Source: Halictus rubicundus
Taxonomy: Eukaryota; Arthropoda; Insecta; Hymenoptera; Halictidae
Assembly: GCF_050948215.1 (NCBI RefSeq)
Contig: NW_027488694.1
Span: forward strand, 62,001-126,000
Reading direction: 5' to 3'
DNA length: 64,000 nt
Part shown: positions 36,991 through 50,100 of the stretch, piece by piece
How the letters are laid out: every line of letters starts with the position of its first letter
Numbering within the stretch: position 1 is the stretch's first letter
Made by a program: the position numbers and the translations under genes
The notes under the pieces: generated by a model
What the model saw: only the letters and a program-made list of their open reading frames with translations
What the model was told of the DNA's origin: nothing
Databases searched by the model: none

Positions 36991-39550
36991 TCCTATCCTC
37001 TGTCCTATCCTATCCTCTATCCTATCCTATCGTGTATCCTATCCTCTATCCTATCAAATCCCCTATCCTATCCTCTATCCTATCCTATCGTCTATCCTAT
37101 CCTATCCTCTATCCTATCCTATCCTGTATCCTATCCTATCCTCTATCCTATCCTATCCTCAATCCTATCCTATCTTCTATCCTATCCTATCCTCTATCCT
37201 ATCAAATCCCCTATCCTATCCTCTATCGTAGCCTATCGTCTATCCTATCCTCTATCCAATCCTATTCTCTATCATATCCTATCCTCTATCCTATCAAATC
37301 CTCTATCCTATCCTCTCCTCTATCCTCTCCAATCCTCTATCCTATACTATCCTCTATCCTATCCTATCGTCTGTCCTATCCTATCCTCTATCCTATCTTA
37401 TCGTGTATCCTATCCTCTATCCTATCAAATCCCCTATCCTATCCTCTGTCCTATCCTATCCTCTATCCTATCCTATCCTCTATCCTATCCTATCCTATCT
37501 TCTATCCTATCCTATCCCCTATCCTATCCTATCCTCTATCCTATCCTATCGTCAATCCTGTCCTATCCTCTATCCTATCCTATCCTCTATCCTATCCTCT
37601 ATCCTAGCCTATCCTCTATCCTATCAAATCCAATCCCCTATCCTATCCTCTATCCAATCCTATCCCCTATCCAATCCTATCCTCAATCCTATCCTATCCT
37701 GTATCCTATCCTATCCTGTATCCTCTATCCTATCGTATCCTCTACCCTATCATATCCTCTATCCTATCGTATCCTCTATCCTATCCTATCCTCTATCCTA
37801 TCCTATCCTCTATCCTTTCCTATCCTCTATCCTATCCTCTATCCTAGCCTATCCTCTATCCTATCCTATCCAATCCCCTATCCTATCCTCTATCCAATGC
37901 TATCCTCAATCCTATCCTTTCCTGTATCCTACCCTATCCTCTATCCTCTATCCTATCCAATCCTCTGTCCTATCCTATCCTCTCTCCTATCCTATCGTGT
38001 ATCCTTTCCTATCGTGTATCCTATCCTATCCTGTATCCTCTATCCTATCGTATCCTCTACCCTATCATATCCTCTATCCTATCGTATCCTCTATCCTATC
38101 GTATCCTCTATCCTATCCTATCCTCTATCCTATCCTATCCTCTATCCTTTCCTATCCTCTATCCTATCCTCTATCCTAGCCTATCCTCTATCCTATCCTA
38201 TCTTCTATCCTATCAAATCCCCTATCCTATCCTCTATCCTATCCTATCCTGTATCCTATCCTATCCTCTATCGTCTATCGTATCCAATCCTCTATCCTAT
38301 CCTATCCTCTATTCTATCCTCTATCCTATCCAATCCTCTGTCCTATCCTATCCTCTCTCCTATCCTATCGTGTATCCTATCCTATCGTGTATCCTATCCT
38401 CTATCCTATCCTATCCTCTATAATATCGTACACTCTATCCTATCCTATCCTCTATAATATCGTACACTCTATCCTATAATATCGTCTATCCAATCCTATT
38501 CTCTTTCCTATCCTCTATCCTATCCTATCCTCTATCCTATCCTATCCTCTATCCTATCCTATCTTCTATCCTATCCTATCCTCTATCCTATCAAATCCCC
38601 TATCCTATCCTCTGTACTATCCTATCCTCTATCCTATCCTATCCTCTATCCTATCCTCTATCCTATCCTATCCTCTATCCTATCCTCTATCCTATCCTAT
38701 CCTATCCTCTATCCTATGCTCTATCCTATCCTATCCTATCCTCTATCCTATCCTATCCTCTATCCTATCCTATCGTCTATCCTATCCTATCCTCTATCCT
38801 ATCCAATCCTTCATCCTATCCTATCCTCTATCCTGTCCTATCCTCTATCCTATCCTATCTTCTATCCTATCCTATCCTCTATCCTATCAAATCCCCTATC
38901 CTATCCTCTATCCTATCCTATCCTCTATCCTATCCTATCTTTTATCCTATCCTATCCTCTATCCTATCCTATCGTCTATCCTATCCTATCCTCTATCCTA
39001 TCCTATCCTCTAACCTATCCTATCCTCTATCCTATCCTATCTTCCATCCTATCCTTTCCTCTATCCTATCCTATCTTCTATCCTATCCGATCCACTATCC
39101 TATCCTATCTTCTATCCTATCTGATCCTCTATCCTATCAAATCCCCTATCCTATCTTCTATCCTATCCTATCCTCTATCCTATCCTATCGTCTATCCTAT
39201 CCTCTATCCTATCCTTTCCTCTATCCTATCCTATCCTCTATCCTATCCTATCGTCTATCCTATCCTATCCTATCCTCTATCCTATCCTATCCTCTATCCT
39301 ATCCTATCTTCTATCCTATCCTATCCGCTATCGTATGAAATCCCCTATCCTATCCTCTATCCTATCCTATCCTCTATCCTATCCTATCCTCTATCCTTTC
39401 CTATCCTCTATCCTATCCTATCGTCTATCCTACCCTATCCTCTATCCTATCCTATCCTCTATCCTATCCTATCTTCTATCCTATCCTATCCTATTTTCCA
39501 TCCTATCCTATCCTCTATCCTATCAAATCCCCTATCCTATCAAATCATCT
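36980..39550. repeat. Junction-spanning duplicate, partner of 53900-57170
   Basis: This segment runs from type II sequence across the boundary at about 38.49 kb into type I sequence. Shared landmarks include TCGTAGCC (37226 and 54135, offset 16,909), CCTAGCC (38177 and 55470, 17,293), TCGTACACTC (38427 and 56189, 17,762), CTCTGTACTATCC (17,763) and CTAACC (39011 and 56745, 17,734). The part around 37,032-37,370 has a third copy at 50,548-50,890, offset 13,516 bp. Confidence 0.84.
38405..38495. repeat. Doubled TAATATCGTACACTC block at a domain boundary
   Basis: The block is present twice in a row (TCGTACACTC at 38427 and about 38,460), followed by TATAATATCGTC and TATTCTCTTTCC. It sits exactly where type II markers stop and type I markers begin. 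The same doubled form occurs at the second such boundary near 56.2 kb. Confidence 0.78.
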
Positions 39551-40775
39551 ATCCTATCCTCTATCCTATCAAATCCCCTATCCTATCCTCTATCCTATCC
39601 TATCGTCTATCCTATCCTATCCTCTATCCTATCCTATCCTCTATGCTATCCTATCCTCTATCCTATCCTATACTCTATCCTATCCTATCTTCTATCCTAT
39701 CTTATCCTCTATCCTATCAAATCCCCTATCCTATCCTCTATCCTATCCTATCCTCTATCCTATCCTATCCTCTATCCTATCCTATCCTCTATCCTATCCT
39801 ATCCTATCCTATCCTCTATCCTATCCTATCTTCTATCCTATCCTATCCTCTATCCTATCAAATCCCCTATCCTATCCTCTATCCTATCCTATCGTCTATC
39901 CTATCCTCTATCCAATCCTATTCTCTATCATATCCTATCCTCTATCCTATCAAATCCTCTATCCTATCCTCTCCTCTATCCTATCCAATCCTCTATCCTA
40001 TCCTATTCTCTATCCTCTATCCTATCCTCTATCCTATCCTCTATCCTATCCTATCCTCTATCCTATCCTATCGTCTATCCTATCCTATCCTCTATCCTAT
40101 CCTATCCTCTATCCTATCCTACCCTCTATCCTATCCTATCCTATCCTGTATCCTATCAAATCCCCTGTCCTATCCTCTATCCTATCCTATCGTCTATCCT
40201 ATCCTCTATCCAATCCTATTCTCTATCATATCCTATCCTCTATCCTATCAAATCCTCTATCCTATCCTCTCCTCCATCCTATCCAATCCTCTATCCTATC
40301 CTATCCTCTATCCTATCCTATCCTCTGTCCTATCCTATCCTCTATCCTATCTTATCGTGTATCCTATCCTCTATCCTATCAAATCCCCTATCCTATCCTC
40401 TGTCCTATCCTATACTCTATCCTATCCTATCCTCTATCCTATCCTATCCTCTATCCTATCCTATCTTCTATCCTATCCTATCCTCTATCCTATCAAATCC
40501 CCTATCCTATCCTCTATCCTATCCTATCCTCTATCCTATCCTATCCTCTATCCTATCCTATCTTCTATCCTATCCTATCGTCTATCCTATCCAATCCTCT
40601 ATATTATCCTATCCTCTATCCTATCCTATCCTCTATCCTATCCTATCCTATCCTGTATCCTATCAAATCCCCTGTCCTATCTTCTATCCTATCCTATCCT
40701 ATCCTATCCTATCCTCTATCCTATCCTATCTTCTATCCTATCCTATCCTCTATCCTATCCTATCCTCTATCCTAT
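38803..40775. repeat. Tandem 1,973-bp repeat, copy 1
   Basis: Landmarks are CCAATCCTTCATCC (38803), CTGTCC, CTTTTATCC, CTAACC (39011), CGATCCACTATCC, TATGAAATCC (39335), TATTTTCCATCC, TATTCTCTATCCTC (about 40,004) and TATCAAATCCCCTGTCC. Copy 2 is at +1,973 bp for the first half and +1,980 bp for the second. Between them, near 39.75-39.95 kb, the copies differ by rearranged units. Confidence 0.86.
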
Positions 40776-42745
40776 CCAATCCTTCATCCTATCCTATCCT
40801 CTATCCTGTCCTATCCTCTATCCTATCCTATCTTCTATCCTATCCTATCCTCTATCCTATCAAATCCCCTATCCTATCCTCTATCCTATCCTATCCTCTA
40901 TCCTATCCTATCTTTTATCCTATCCTATCCTCTATCCTATCCTATCGTCTATCCTATCCTATCCTCTATCCTATCCTATCCTCTAACCTATCCTATCCTC
41001 TATCCTATCCTATCTTCCATCCTATCCTTTCCTCTATCCTATCCTATCTTCTATCCTATCCGATCCACTATCCTATCCTATCTTCTATCCTATCTGATCC
41101 TCTATCCTATCAAATCCCCTATCCTATCTTCTATCCTATCCTATCCTCTATCCTATCCTATCGTCTATCCTATCCTCTATCCTATCCTTTCCTCTATCCT
41201 ATCCTATCCTCTATCCTATCCTATCGTCTATCCTATCCTATCCTATCCTCTATCCTATCCTATCCTCTATCCTATCCTATCTTCTATCCTATCCTATCCG
41301 CTATCGTATGAAATCCCCTATCCTATCCTCTATCCTATCCTATCCTCTATCCTATCCTATCCTCTATCCTTTCCTATCCTCTATCCTATCCTATCGTCTA
41401 TCCTACCCTATCCTCTATCCTATCCTATCCTCTATCCTATCCTATCTTCTATCCTATCCTATCCTATCTTCCATCCTATCCTATCCTCTATCCTATCAAA
41501 TCCCCTATCCTATCAAATCATCTATCCTATCCTCTATCCTATCAAATCCCCTATCCTATCCTCTATCCTATCCTATCGTCTATCCTATCCTATCCTCTAT
41601 CCTATCCTATCCTCTATGCTATCCTATCCTCTATCCTATCCTATACTCTATCCTATCCTATCTTCTATCCTATCTTATCCTCTATCCTATCAAATCCCCT
41701 ATCCTATCCTCTATCCTATCCTATCGTCTATCCTATCCTATCCTCTATCCTATCCTATCCTCTATCCTATCCTATCCTCTATCCTATCCTATCCTCTATC
41801 CTATCCTATCTTCTATCCTATCCTATCCTCTATCCTATCAAATCCCCTATCCTATCCTCTATCCTATCCTATCGTCTATCCTATCCTCTATCCAATCCTA
41901 TTCTCTATCATATCCTATCCTCTATCCTATCAAATCCTCTATCCTATCCTCTAGTCTATCCTATCCAATCCTCTATCCTATCCTATTCTCTATCCTCTAT
42001 CCTATCCTCTATCCTATCCTCTATCCTATCCTATCCTCTATCCTATCCTATCGTCTATCCTATCCTATCCTCTATCCTATCCTATCCTCTATCCTATCCT
42101 ACCCTCTATCCTATCCTATCCTATCCTGTATCCTATCAAATCCCCTGTCCTATCCTCTATCCTATCCTATCGTCTATCCTATCCTCTATCCAATCCTATT
42201 CTCTATCATATCCTATCCTCTATCCTATCAAATCCTCTATCCTATCCTCTCCTCCATCCTATCCAATCCTCTATCCTATCCTATCCTCTATCCTATCCTA
42301 TCCTCTGTCCTATCCTATCCTCTATCCTATCTTATCGTGTATCCTATCCTCTATCCTATCAAATCCCCTATCCTATCCTCTGTCCTATCCTATACTCTAT
42401 CCTATCCTATCCTCTATCCTATCCTATCCTCTATCCTATCCTATCTTCTATCCTATCCTATCCTCTATCCTATCAAATCCCCTATCCTATCCTCTATCCT
42501 ATCCTATCCTCTATCCTATCCTATCCTCTATCCTATCCTATCTTCTATCCTATCCTATCGTCTATCCTATCCAATCCTCTATATTATCCTATCCTCTATC
42601 CTATCCTATCCTCTATCCTATCCTATCGTATCCTGTATCCTATCAAATCCCCTGTCCTATCTTCTATCCTATCCTATCCTATCCTATCCTATCCTCTATC
42701 CTATCCTATCTTCTATCCTATCCTATCCTCTATCCTATCCTCTCC
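40776..42745. repeat. Tandem 1,973-bp repeat, copy 2
   Basis: The landmark order is the same as in copy 1: CCAATCCTTCATCC (40776), CTAACC (40984), TATGAAATCC (41308), TATTCTCTATCCTC (about 41,984). Its second half continues into type II sequence, and that combined stretch is present again 1,947 bp downstream (43.93-44.94 kb). A unique CTCTAGTCTATCC near 41,951 interrupts the frame. Confidence 0.86.
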
Positions 42746-44940
42746 TCTATCCTATCCAATCCTCTATCCTATCCTATCCTCTATCCTATCCTATCCTCTA
42801 TCCTATCCTATCGTCAATCCTGTCCTATCCTCTATCCTATCCTATCCTCTATCCTATCCTCTATCCTAGCCTATCCTCTATCCTATCAAATCCAATCTCC
42901 TATCCTATCCTCTATCCTCTATCCTATCCAATCCTCTGTCCTATCCTATCCTCTCTCCTATCCTATCGTGTATCCTATCCAATCGTGTATCCTATCCTCT
43001 ATCCTATCCTATCCTCTATCCTATCAAATCCCCTATCCTATCCTCTGTCCTATCCTATCCTCTACCCTATCCTATCCTCTATCCTATCCTATCCTCTATC
43101 CTATCCTATCGTCTATCCTATCCTCTATCCTATCCTATCCCCTATCCAATAATATCCTCAATCCTATCCTTTCCTGTATCCTATCCTATCCTGTATCCTG
43201 TATCCTATCGTATCCTCTACCCTATCATATCCTCTATCCTAACCTATCCTCTATCCTATCCTATCCTCTATCCTTTCCTATCCTCTATCCTATCCTCTAT
43301 CCTAGCCTATCCTCTATCCTATCCTATCCAATCCCCTATCCTATTCTCTATCCAATCCTATCCTCAATCCTATCCTTTCCTGTATCCTATCCTATCCTCT
43401 ATCCTCTATCCTATCCAATCCTCTGTCCTATCCTATCCTCTATCCTATCCTATCGTGTATCCTATCCTATCGTGTATCCTATCCTCTATCCTATCCTATC
43501 CTCTGTCCTATCCTATCCTCTATCCTATCCTATCGTGTATCCTATCCTCTATCCTATCAAATCCCCTATCCTATCCTCTATCCTATCCTATCGTCTATCC
43601 TATCCTATCATATATCCTATCTTATCCTCTATCCTATCAAATCCCCTATCCTATCCTCTATCCTATCCTATCGTCTATCCTATCCTATCCTCTATCCTAT
43701 CCTATCCTCTATCCTATCCTATCCTCTATCCTATCCTATCCTCTATCCTATCCTATCTTCTATCCTATCCTATCCTCTATCCTATCAAATCCCCTATCCT
43801 ATCCTCTATCCTATCCTATCGTCTATCCTATCCTCTATCCAATCCTATTCTCTATCATATCCTATCCTCTATCCTATCAAATCCTCTATCCTATCCTCTC
43901 CTCTATCCTATCCAATCCTCTATCCTATCCTATTCTCTATCCTCTATCCTATCCTCTATCCTATCCTCTATCCTATCCTATCCTCTATCCTATCCTATCG
44001 TCTATCCTATCCTATCCTCTATCCTATCCTATCCTCTATCCTATCCTACCCTCTATCCTATCCTATCCTATCCTGTATCCTATCAAATCCCCTGTCCTAT
44101 CCTCTATCCTATCCTATCGTCTATCCTATCCTCTATCCAATCCTATTCTCTATCATATCCTATCCTCTATCCTATCAAATCCTCTATCCTATCCTCTCCT
44201 CCATCCTATCCAATCCTCTATCCTATCCTATCCTCTATCCTATCCTATCCTCTGTCCTATCCTATCCTCTATCCTATCTTATCGTGTATCCTATCCTCTA
44301 TCCTATCAAATCCCCTATCCTATCCTCTGTCCTATCCTATACTCTATCCTATCCTATCCTCTATCCTATCCTATCCTCTATCCTATCCTATCTTCTATCC
44401 TATCCTATCCTCTATCCTATCAAATCCCCTAGCCTATCCTCTATCCTATCCTATCCTCTATCCTATCCTATCCTCTATCCTATCCTATCTTCTATCCTAT
44501 CCTATCGTCTATCCTATCCAATCCTCTATATTATCCTATCCTCTATCCTATCCTATCCTCTATCCTATCCTATCGTATCCTGTATCCTATCAAATCCCCT
44601 GTCCTATCTTCTATCCTATCCTATCCTATCCTATCCTATCCTCTATCCTATCCTATCTTCTATCCTATCCTATCCTCTATCCTATCCTCTCCTCTATCCT
44701 ATCCAATCCTCTATCCTATCCTATCCTCTATCCTATCCTATCCTCTATCCTATCCTATCGTCAATCCTGTCCTATCCTCTATCCTATCCTATCCTCTATC
44801 CTATCCTCTATCCTAGCCTATCCTCTATCCTATCAAATCCAATCTCCTATCCTATCCTCTATCCTCTATCCTATCCAATCCTCTGTCCTATCCTATCCTC
44901 TCTCCTATCCTATCGTGTATCCTATCCAATCGTGTATCCT
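41985..44940. repeat. Junction-spanning duplication with 1,947-bp offset
   Basis: About 1 kb at 41,985-42,990 is repeated at 43,932-44,940. ATTCTCTATCC (41985, 43932) and the rare CCAATCTCC (AATCTCC at 42894 and 44841) are both exactly 1,947 bp apart. The segment includes the change from type I to type II sequence near 42.8 kb, with CCTAGCC at 42867 and 44814. Copy 2 has CCCTAGCC near 44,429, a local change. Confidence 0.86.
43330..43620. repeat. TCGTGTATCC-doublet / CATATATCC module, copy 1 of 4
   Basis: Chain: TATCCAATCCCC, TATTCTCTATCCAATCC, CTTTCCTGTATCC, CTCTGTCC, two TCGTGTATCC units, CTCTGTCC, TCGTGTATCC, TATCAAATCCCC and CATATATCC (43609). The other copies have CATATATCC at 45241, 50382 and 53759. 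The first spacing is 1,632 bp, exactly 96 units of 17. Confidence 0.82.
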
Positions 44941-44949
44941 ATCCTCTAT

Positions 44950-45250
44950 CCTATCCTATCCAATCCCCTATCCTATTCTCTATCCAATCCTATCCTCAAT
45001 CCTATCCTTTCCTGTATCCTATCCTATCCTCTATCCTCTATCCTATCCAATCCTCTGTCCTATCCTATCCTCTATCCTATCCTATCGTGTATCCTATCCT
45101 ATCGTGTATCCTATCCTCTATCCTATCCTATCCTCTGTCCTATCCTATCCTCTATCCTATCCTATCGTGTATCCTATCCTCTATCCTATCAAATCCCCTA
45201 TCCTATCCTCTATCCTATCCTATCGTCTATCCTATCCTATCATATATCCT
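44950..45250. repeat. TCGTGTATCC-doublet / CATATATCC module, copy 2 of 4
   Basis: The chain matches copy 1, ending at CATATATCC 45241. It starts after the rare CCAATCTCC segment and a CCAATCGTGTATCC unit near 44,930. It shows how the 1,947-bp duplication was followed by another copy of the module found 1,632 bp upstream. Confidence 0.8.
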
Positions 45251-46036
45251 ATCCTATCCTCTATCCTATCCTATCCTCTATCCTATCCTATCCTCTATCC
45301 TATCCTATCTTCTATCCTATCTTATCCTCTATCCTATCAAATCCCCTATCCTATCCTCTGTCCTATCCTATCCTCTGCCCTATCCTATCCTCTATCCTAT
45401 CAAATCCTCTATCCTATCCTCTCCTCTATCCTATCCAATCCTCTATCCTATCCTATCATCTATCCTATCCTATCCTCTATCCTATCCTATCGTCAATCCT
45501 GTCCTATCCTATCCTCTATCCTATCCTCTATCCTAGCCTATCCTCTATCCTATCCAATCCAATCCCCTATCCTATCCTCTATCCAATCCTATCCTCAATC
45601 CTATCCTTTCCTGTATCCTATCCTATCCTCTATCCTCTATCCTATCCAATCCTCTATCCTATCCTATCCTCTATCCTATCCTATCCTCTATCCTATCCTA
45701 TCGTCAATCCTGTCCTATCCTCTATCCTATCCTATCCTCTATCCTATCTTCTATCCTAGCCTATCCTCTATCCTATCCAATCCAATCCCCTATCCTATCC
45801 TCTATCCAATCCTATCCTCAATCCTATCCTTTCCTGTAGCCTATCCTATCCTCTATCCTCTATCCTATCCAATCATCTGTCCTATCCTATCTTCTATCCT
45901 ATCCTATCCTCTATCCTATCCTATCGTGTATCCTATCCTCTATCCTATCAAATCCCCTATCCTATCCTCTGTCCTATCCTATCCTCTATCCTATCCTATC
46001 CTCTATCCTATCCTATCCTATCCTATCCTCTATCCT

Positions 46037-48260
46037 ATCCTATCTTCTATCCCATCCTATCCTCTATCCTATCCTTTCCTCTATCCTATCCTACCCTCTA
46101 TCCTATCCTATCGTCTATCCTATCCTATCCTCTATCCTATCCTATCCTCTATCCTATCCTATCCTCTATCCTATCCTATCCTCTATCCTATCCTCTATCC
46201 TATCCTATCGTATAGCCTATCCTCTATCCAATCCTATCCTCTATCCTATCAAATCCTCTATCCTATCCTCTCCTCTATCCTATCCAATCCTCTATCCTAT
46301 CCTATCCTCAATCCTATCCTATCCTCTATCCTATCCTATCGTCTATCCTATCCTATCCTATCCTCTATCCTATCCTATCGTCTATCCTATCCTATCCTAT
46401 CCTCTATCCTATCAAATCCTCTATCCTATCCTATCCTCTCTCCTATCCTATCCTCTATCCTATCCTATCGTGTATCCTATCCTCTATCCTATCAAATCCC
46501 CTATCCTATCCTCTGTCCTATCCTATCCTCTATCCTATCAAATCCCCTATCCTATCCTCTATCCTATCCTATCCTATCGTCTATCCTATCCTATCCTCTA
46601 TCCTATCCTATCCTCTATCCTATCCTATCCTCTATCCTATCCTATCCTCTATCCTATCCTCTATCCTATCCTATCGTATAGCCTATCCTCTATCCAATCC
46701 TATCCTCTATCCTATCAAATCCTCTATCCTATCCTCTCCTCTATCCTATCCAATCCTCTATCCTATCCTATCCTCTATCCTATCCTATCCTCTATCCTAT
46801 CCTATCCTCTATCCTATCCTATCCTCTATCCTATCCTATCGTCTATCCTATCCTCTATCCTATCCTATCCCCTATCCAATTCTATCCTCAATCCTATCCT
46901 TTCCTGTATCCTATCCTATCCTCTATCCTCTATCCTATCCAATCCTCTTTCCTATCCTATCCTCTATCCTATCCTATCCTCTATCCTATCCTATCCTCTA
47001 TCCTATCCTATCCTCTATCCTATCCTATCCTCTATCCTATCCTATCCTCTATCCTATCCTCTATCCTATCCTATCCTCTATCCTATCCTATCTTCTATCC
47101 TATCCTATCCTCTATCCTATCCTTTCCTGTATCCTATCCTGTCCACTATCCTGTATCCTATCCAATCCTCTGTCCTATCCTATCCTGTATCCTGTCATAT
47201 CCTCTATCCTATAATATCCTCTATCCTATCCTATCCTCTATCCAATCCTCTATCCTATCCTATCCTCTATCCTATCCTATCCTCTATCCTATCCTATCGT
47301 CAATCCTGTCCTATCCTCTATCCTATCCTATCCTCTATCCTATCCTCTATCCTAGCCTATCCTCTATCCTATCCAATCCAATCCCCTATCCTATCCTCTA
47401 TCCAATCCTATCCTCAATCCTATCCTTTCCTGTATCCTATCCTATCCTCTATCCTCTATCCTATCCAATCCTCTGTCCTATCCTATACTCTATCCTATCC
47501 TATCCTCGATCCTATCCTATCTTCTATCCTATCCTATCCTCTATCCTATCAAATCCCCTATCCTATCCTCTATCCTATCCTATCCACGATCCTATCCTAT
47601 CTTCTATCCTATCCTATCCTCTATCCTATCAAATCCCCTATCCTATCCTCTATCCTATCCTATCCTATCCTATCCTCTATCCTATCCTATCTTCTATCCT
47701 ATCCTATCCTCTATCCTATCCTATCGTCTATCCTATCCTATCCTCTATCCTATCCTTTCCTGTATCCTATCCTATCCTCTATCATCTATCCTATCCAATC
47801 CTCTGTCCTATCCTATCCTCTATCCTATCCTATCGTGTATCCTATCCTCTATCCTATCAAATCCCCTATCCTATCCTCTGTCCTATCCTATCCTCTATCC
47901 TATCCTATCCTCTATCCTATCCTATTATCTAACCTATTTTCTCCTCTATCCTATCCTATCCTCTATCCTATCCTATCCTCTATCCTATCCTATCCTCTAT
48001 CCTATCCTATCGTCTATCCTATCCTCTATCCTATCCTATCCTCTATCCTATCCTATCGTCAATCCTGTCCTATCCTCTATCCTATCCTATCCTCTATCCT
48101 ATCCTCTATCCTATCCTCTATCCTATCAAATCCCCCATCCTATCCTCTATCCTATCCTATCCTATCCTATCCTATCCTCTATCCTATCCTATCTTCTATC
48201 CTATCCTATCCTCTATCCTATCCTCTCCTCTATCCTATCCAATCCTCTATCCTATCCTAT
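46037..48260. repeat. Segmental duplicate, partner of 34562-36990
   Basis: This is the second copy of the 2.4-kb segment, shorter by about 0.2 kb through loss of one CCTAGCC-containing module near 46.9 kb. It keeps the distinctive TATTATCTAACC (TTATCT at 47925) with TATTTTCTCC. The long unbroken frame 46470-48323 results from this loss. CCTGTATCCTGTC near 47,187 replaces CCAGTATCC of the partner. Confidence 0.85.
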
Positions 48261-48329
48261 CCTCTATCCTATCCTATCCTCTATCCTATCCTATCGTCAA
48301 TCCTGTCCTATCCTCTATCCTAGCCTATC

Positions 48330-50100
48330 CTCTATCCTATCCAATCCAATTCCCTATCCTATCCTCTATCCAATCCTATCCTCAATCCTCTCCTTTCCTG
48401 TATCCTATCCTATCCTCTATCCTCTATCCTATCCTCTATCCTATCCTATCCTCTATCCTATCCTATCGTCTATCCTATCCTCTATCCTATCCTATCCCCT
48501 ATCCAATCCTATCCTCAATCCTATCCTTTCCTGTATCCTATCCTATCCTGTATCCTCTATCCTATCGTATCCTCTACCCTATCATATCCTCTATCCTAAC
48601 CTATCCTCTATCCTATCCTATCCTCTATCCTATCCTATCCTCTATCCTTTCCTATCCTCTATCCTATCCTCTATCCTAGCCTATCCTCTATCCTATCCTA
48701 TCCAATCCCTTATCCTATTCTCTATCCAATCCTATCCTCAATCCTATCCTTTCCTGTATCCTATCCTATCCTCTATCCTCTATCCTATCCAATCCTCTGT
48801 CCTATCCTATCCTCTATCCTATCCTATCGTGTATCCTATCCTATCGTGCATCCTATCCTATCGTGTATCCTATCCTCTATCCTATCCTATCCTCTGTCCT
48901 ATCCTATCCTCTATCCTATCCTATCGTGTATCCTATCCTCTATCCTATCAAATCCCCTATCCTATCCTCTGTCCAATCCTATCCTCTATCCTATCCTATC
49001 CTCTATCCTATCCTATCCTCTATCCTATCCTATCTTCTATCCTATCCTATCCTCTATCCTATCAAATCCCCTATCCTATCCTCTATCCTATCCTATCCTC
49101 TATCCTATCCTATCCTCTATCCTATCCTATCTTCTATCCTATCCTATCGTCTATCCTATCCTATCCTCTATCCTATCCTATCTTCTATCCTATCCTATCC
49201 TCTACCCTATCCTATCCTCTATCCTATCCTATCCTCTATCCTATCCTATCCTCTATCCTATCCTATCCTCTATCCTATCCTATCCTCTATCCTACCCTAT
49301 CCTCTATCCTATCCTATCTTCTATCCTATCCTATCCTCTATCCTATCAAATCCCCTATCCTATCGTCTATCCTATCCTATCGTCTACCCTATCCTCTATC
49401 CAATCCTATTCTCTATCATATCCTATCCTCTATCCTATCAAATCCTCTATCCTATCCTCTCCTCTATCCTATCCTATCCTCTATCCTATCCTATCCTCTA
49501 TCCTATCCTATCCTATCCTCTATCCTATCAAATCCCCTATCCTATCCTCTATCCTATCCTATCCTGTATCCTATCCTATCCTCTATCCTATCCTATCTTC
49601 TATCCTATCCTATCCTCTATCCTCTCCTCTCCTCTATCCTATCCAATCCTCTATCCTATCCTATCCTCTATCCTATCCTATCCTCTATCCTATCCTATCG
49701 TCAATCCTGTCCTATCCTCTATCCTATCCTATCCTCTATCCTATCCTCTATCCTAGGCTATCCTCTATCCTATCCAATCCAATCCCCTATCCTATCCTCT
49801 ATCCAATCCTATCCTCAATCCTCTCCTTTCCTGTATCCTATCCTATCCTCTATCCTCTATCCTATCCTCTATCCTATCCTCTATCCTATCCTATCCTCTA
49901 TCCTATCCTATCGTCTATCCTATTCTCTATCCTATCCTATCCCCTATCCAATCCTATCCTCAATCCTATCCTTTCCTGTATCCTATCCTATCCTGTATCC
50001 TGTATCCTATCGTATCCTCTACCCTATCATATCCTCTATCCTAACCTATCCTCTATCCTATCCTATCTTCTATCCTATCCTATCCTCTATCCTTTCCTAT
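48330..50100. repeat. Type II modules with CCTAGGC variant
   Basis: CCTAGCC at 48321 and 48677 is followed by modules carrying TCGTGCATCC (about 48,846, unique) between two TCGTGTATCC units. CCTAGGC at about 49,754 is followed by CCTCAATCCTCTCC instead of CCTCAATCCTATCC. The CCTAGGC / CTCAATCCTCTCC pair recurs at 53,066-53,140, 3,312 bp away, so the two variants travel together. Confidence 0.75.

Larger units (their letters stand above)
17480..38490. repeat. Type II satellite domain (left)
   Basis: CCTAGCC is frequent here. After it usually come CCAATCCAATCCCC (or TATCCAATCCCC), CCTCAATCC, CTTTCCTGTATCC, two successive CTCTATCC words and CCAATCCTCTGTCC. A TCGTGTATCC unit and TATCAAATCCCC often follow. 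Markers lie from 17477 to 38177, with a gap of 4.4 kb between 19625 and 24069. CATTATCC and TATGAAATCC are absent. The block is a mosaic of duplications listed separately. Confidence 0.78.
38490..42840. repeat. Type I satellite domain (middle)
   Basis: CTAACC (39011, 40984) and TATGAAATCC (ATG 39335, 41308) mark the block. CCTAGCC is absent between 38177 and 42867. It consists mostly of two tandem copies about 1.97 kb apart. CATTATCC, common in the left and right type I blocks, was not seen here, so this block is a subtype. Confidence 0.8.

Noticed and set aside
38405..38495. Doubled TAATATCGTACACTC block as a mobile-element end or target-site duplication
   Set aside because: No terminal inverted repeats, no coding sequence and no unrelated insert lie between the two copies. 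A local 33-35 bp tandem duplication of two units explains it.
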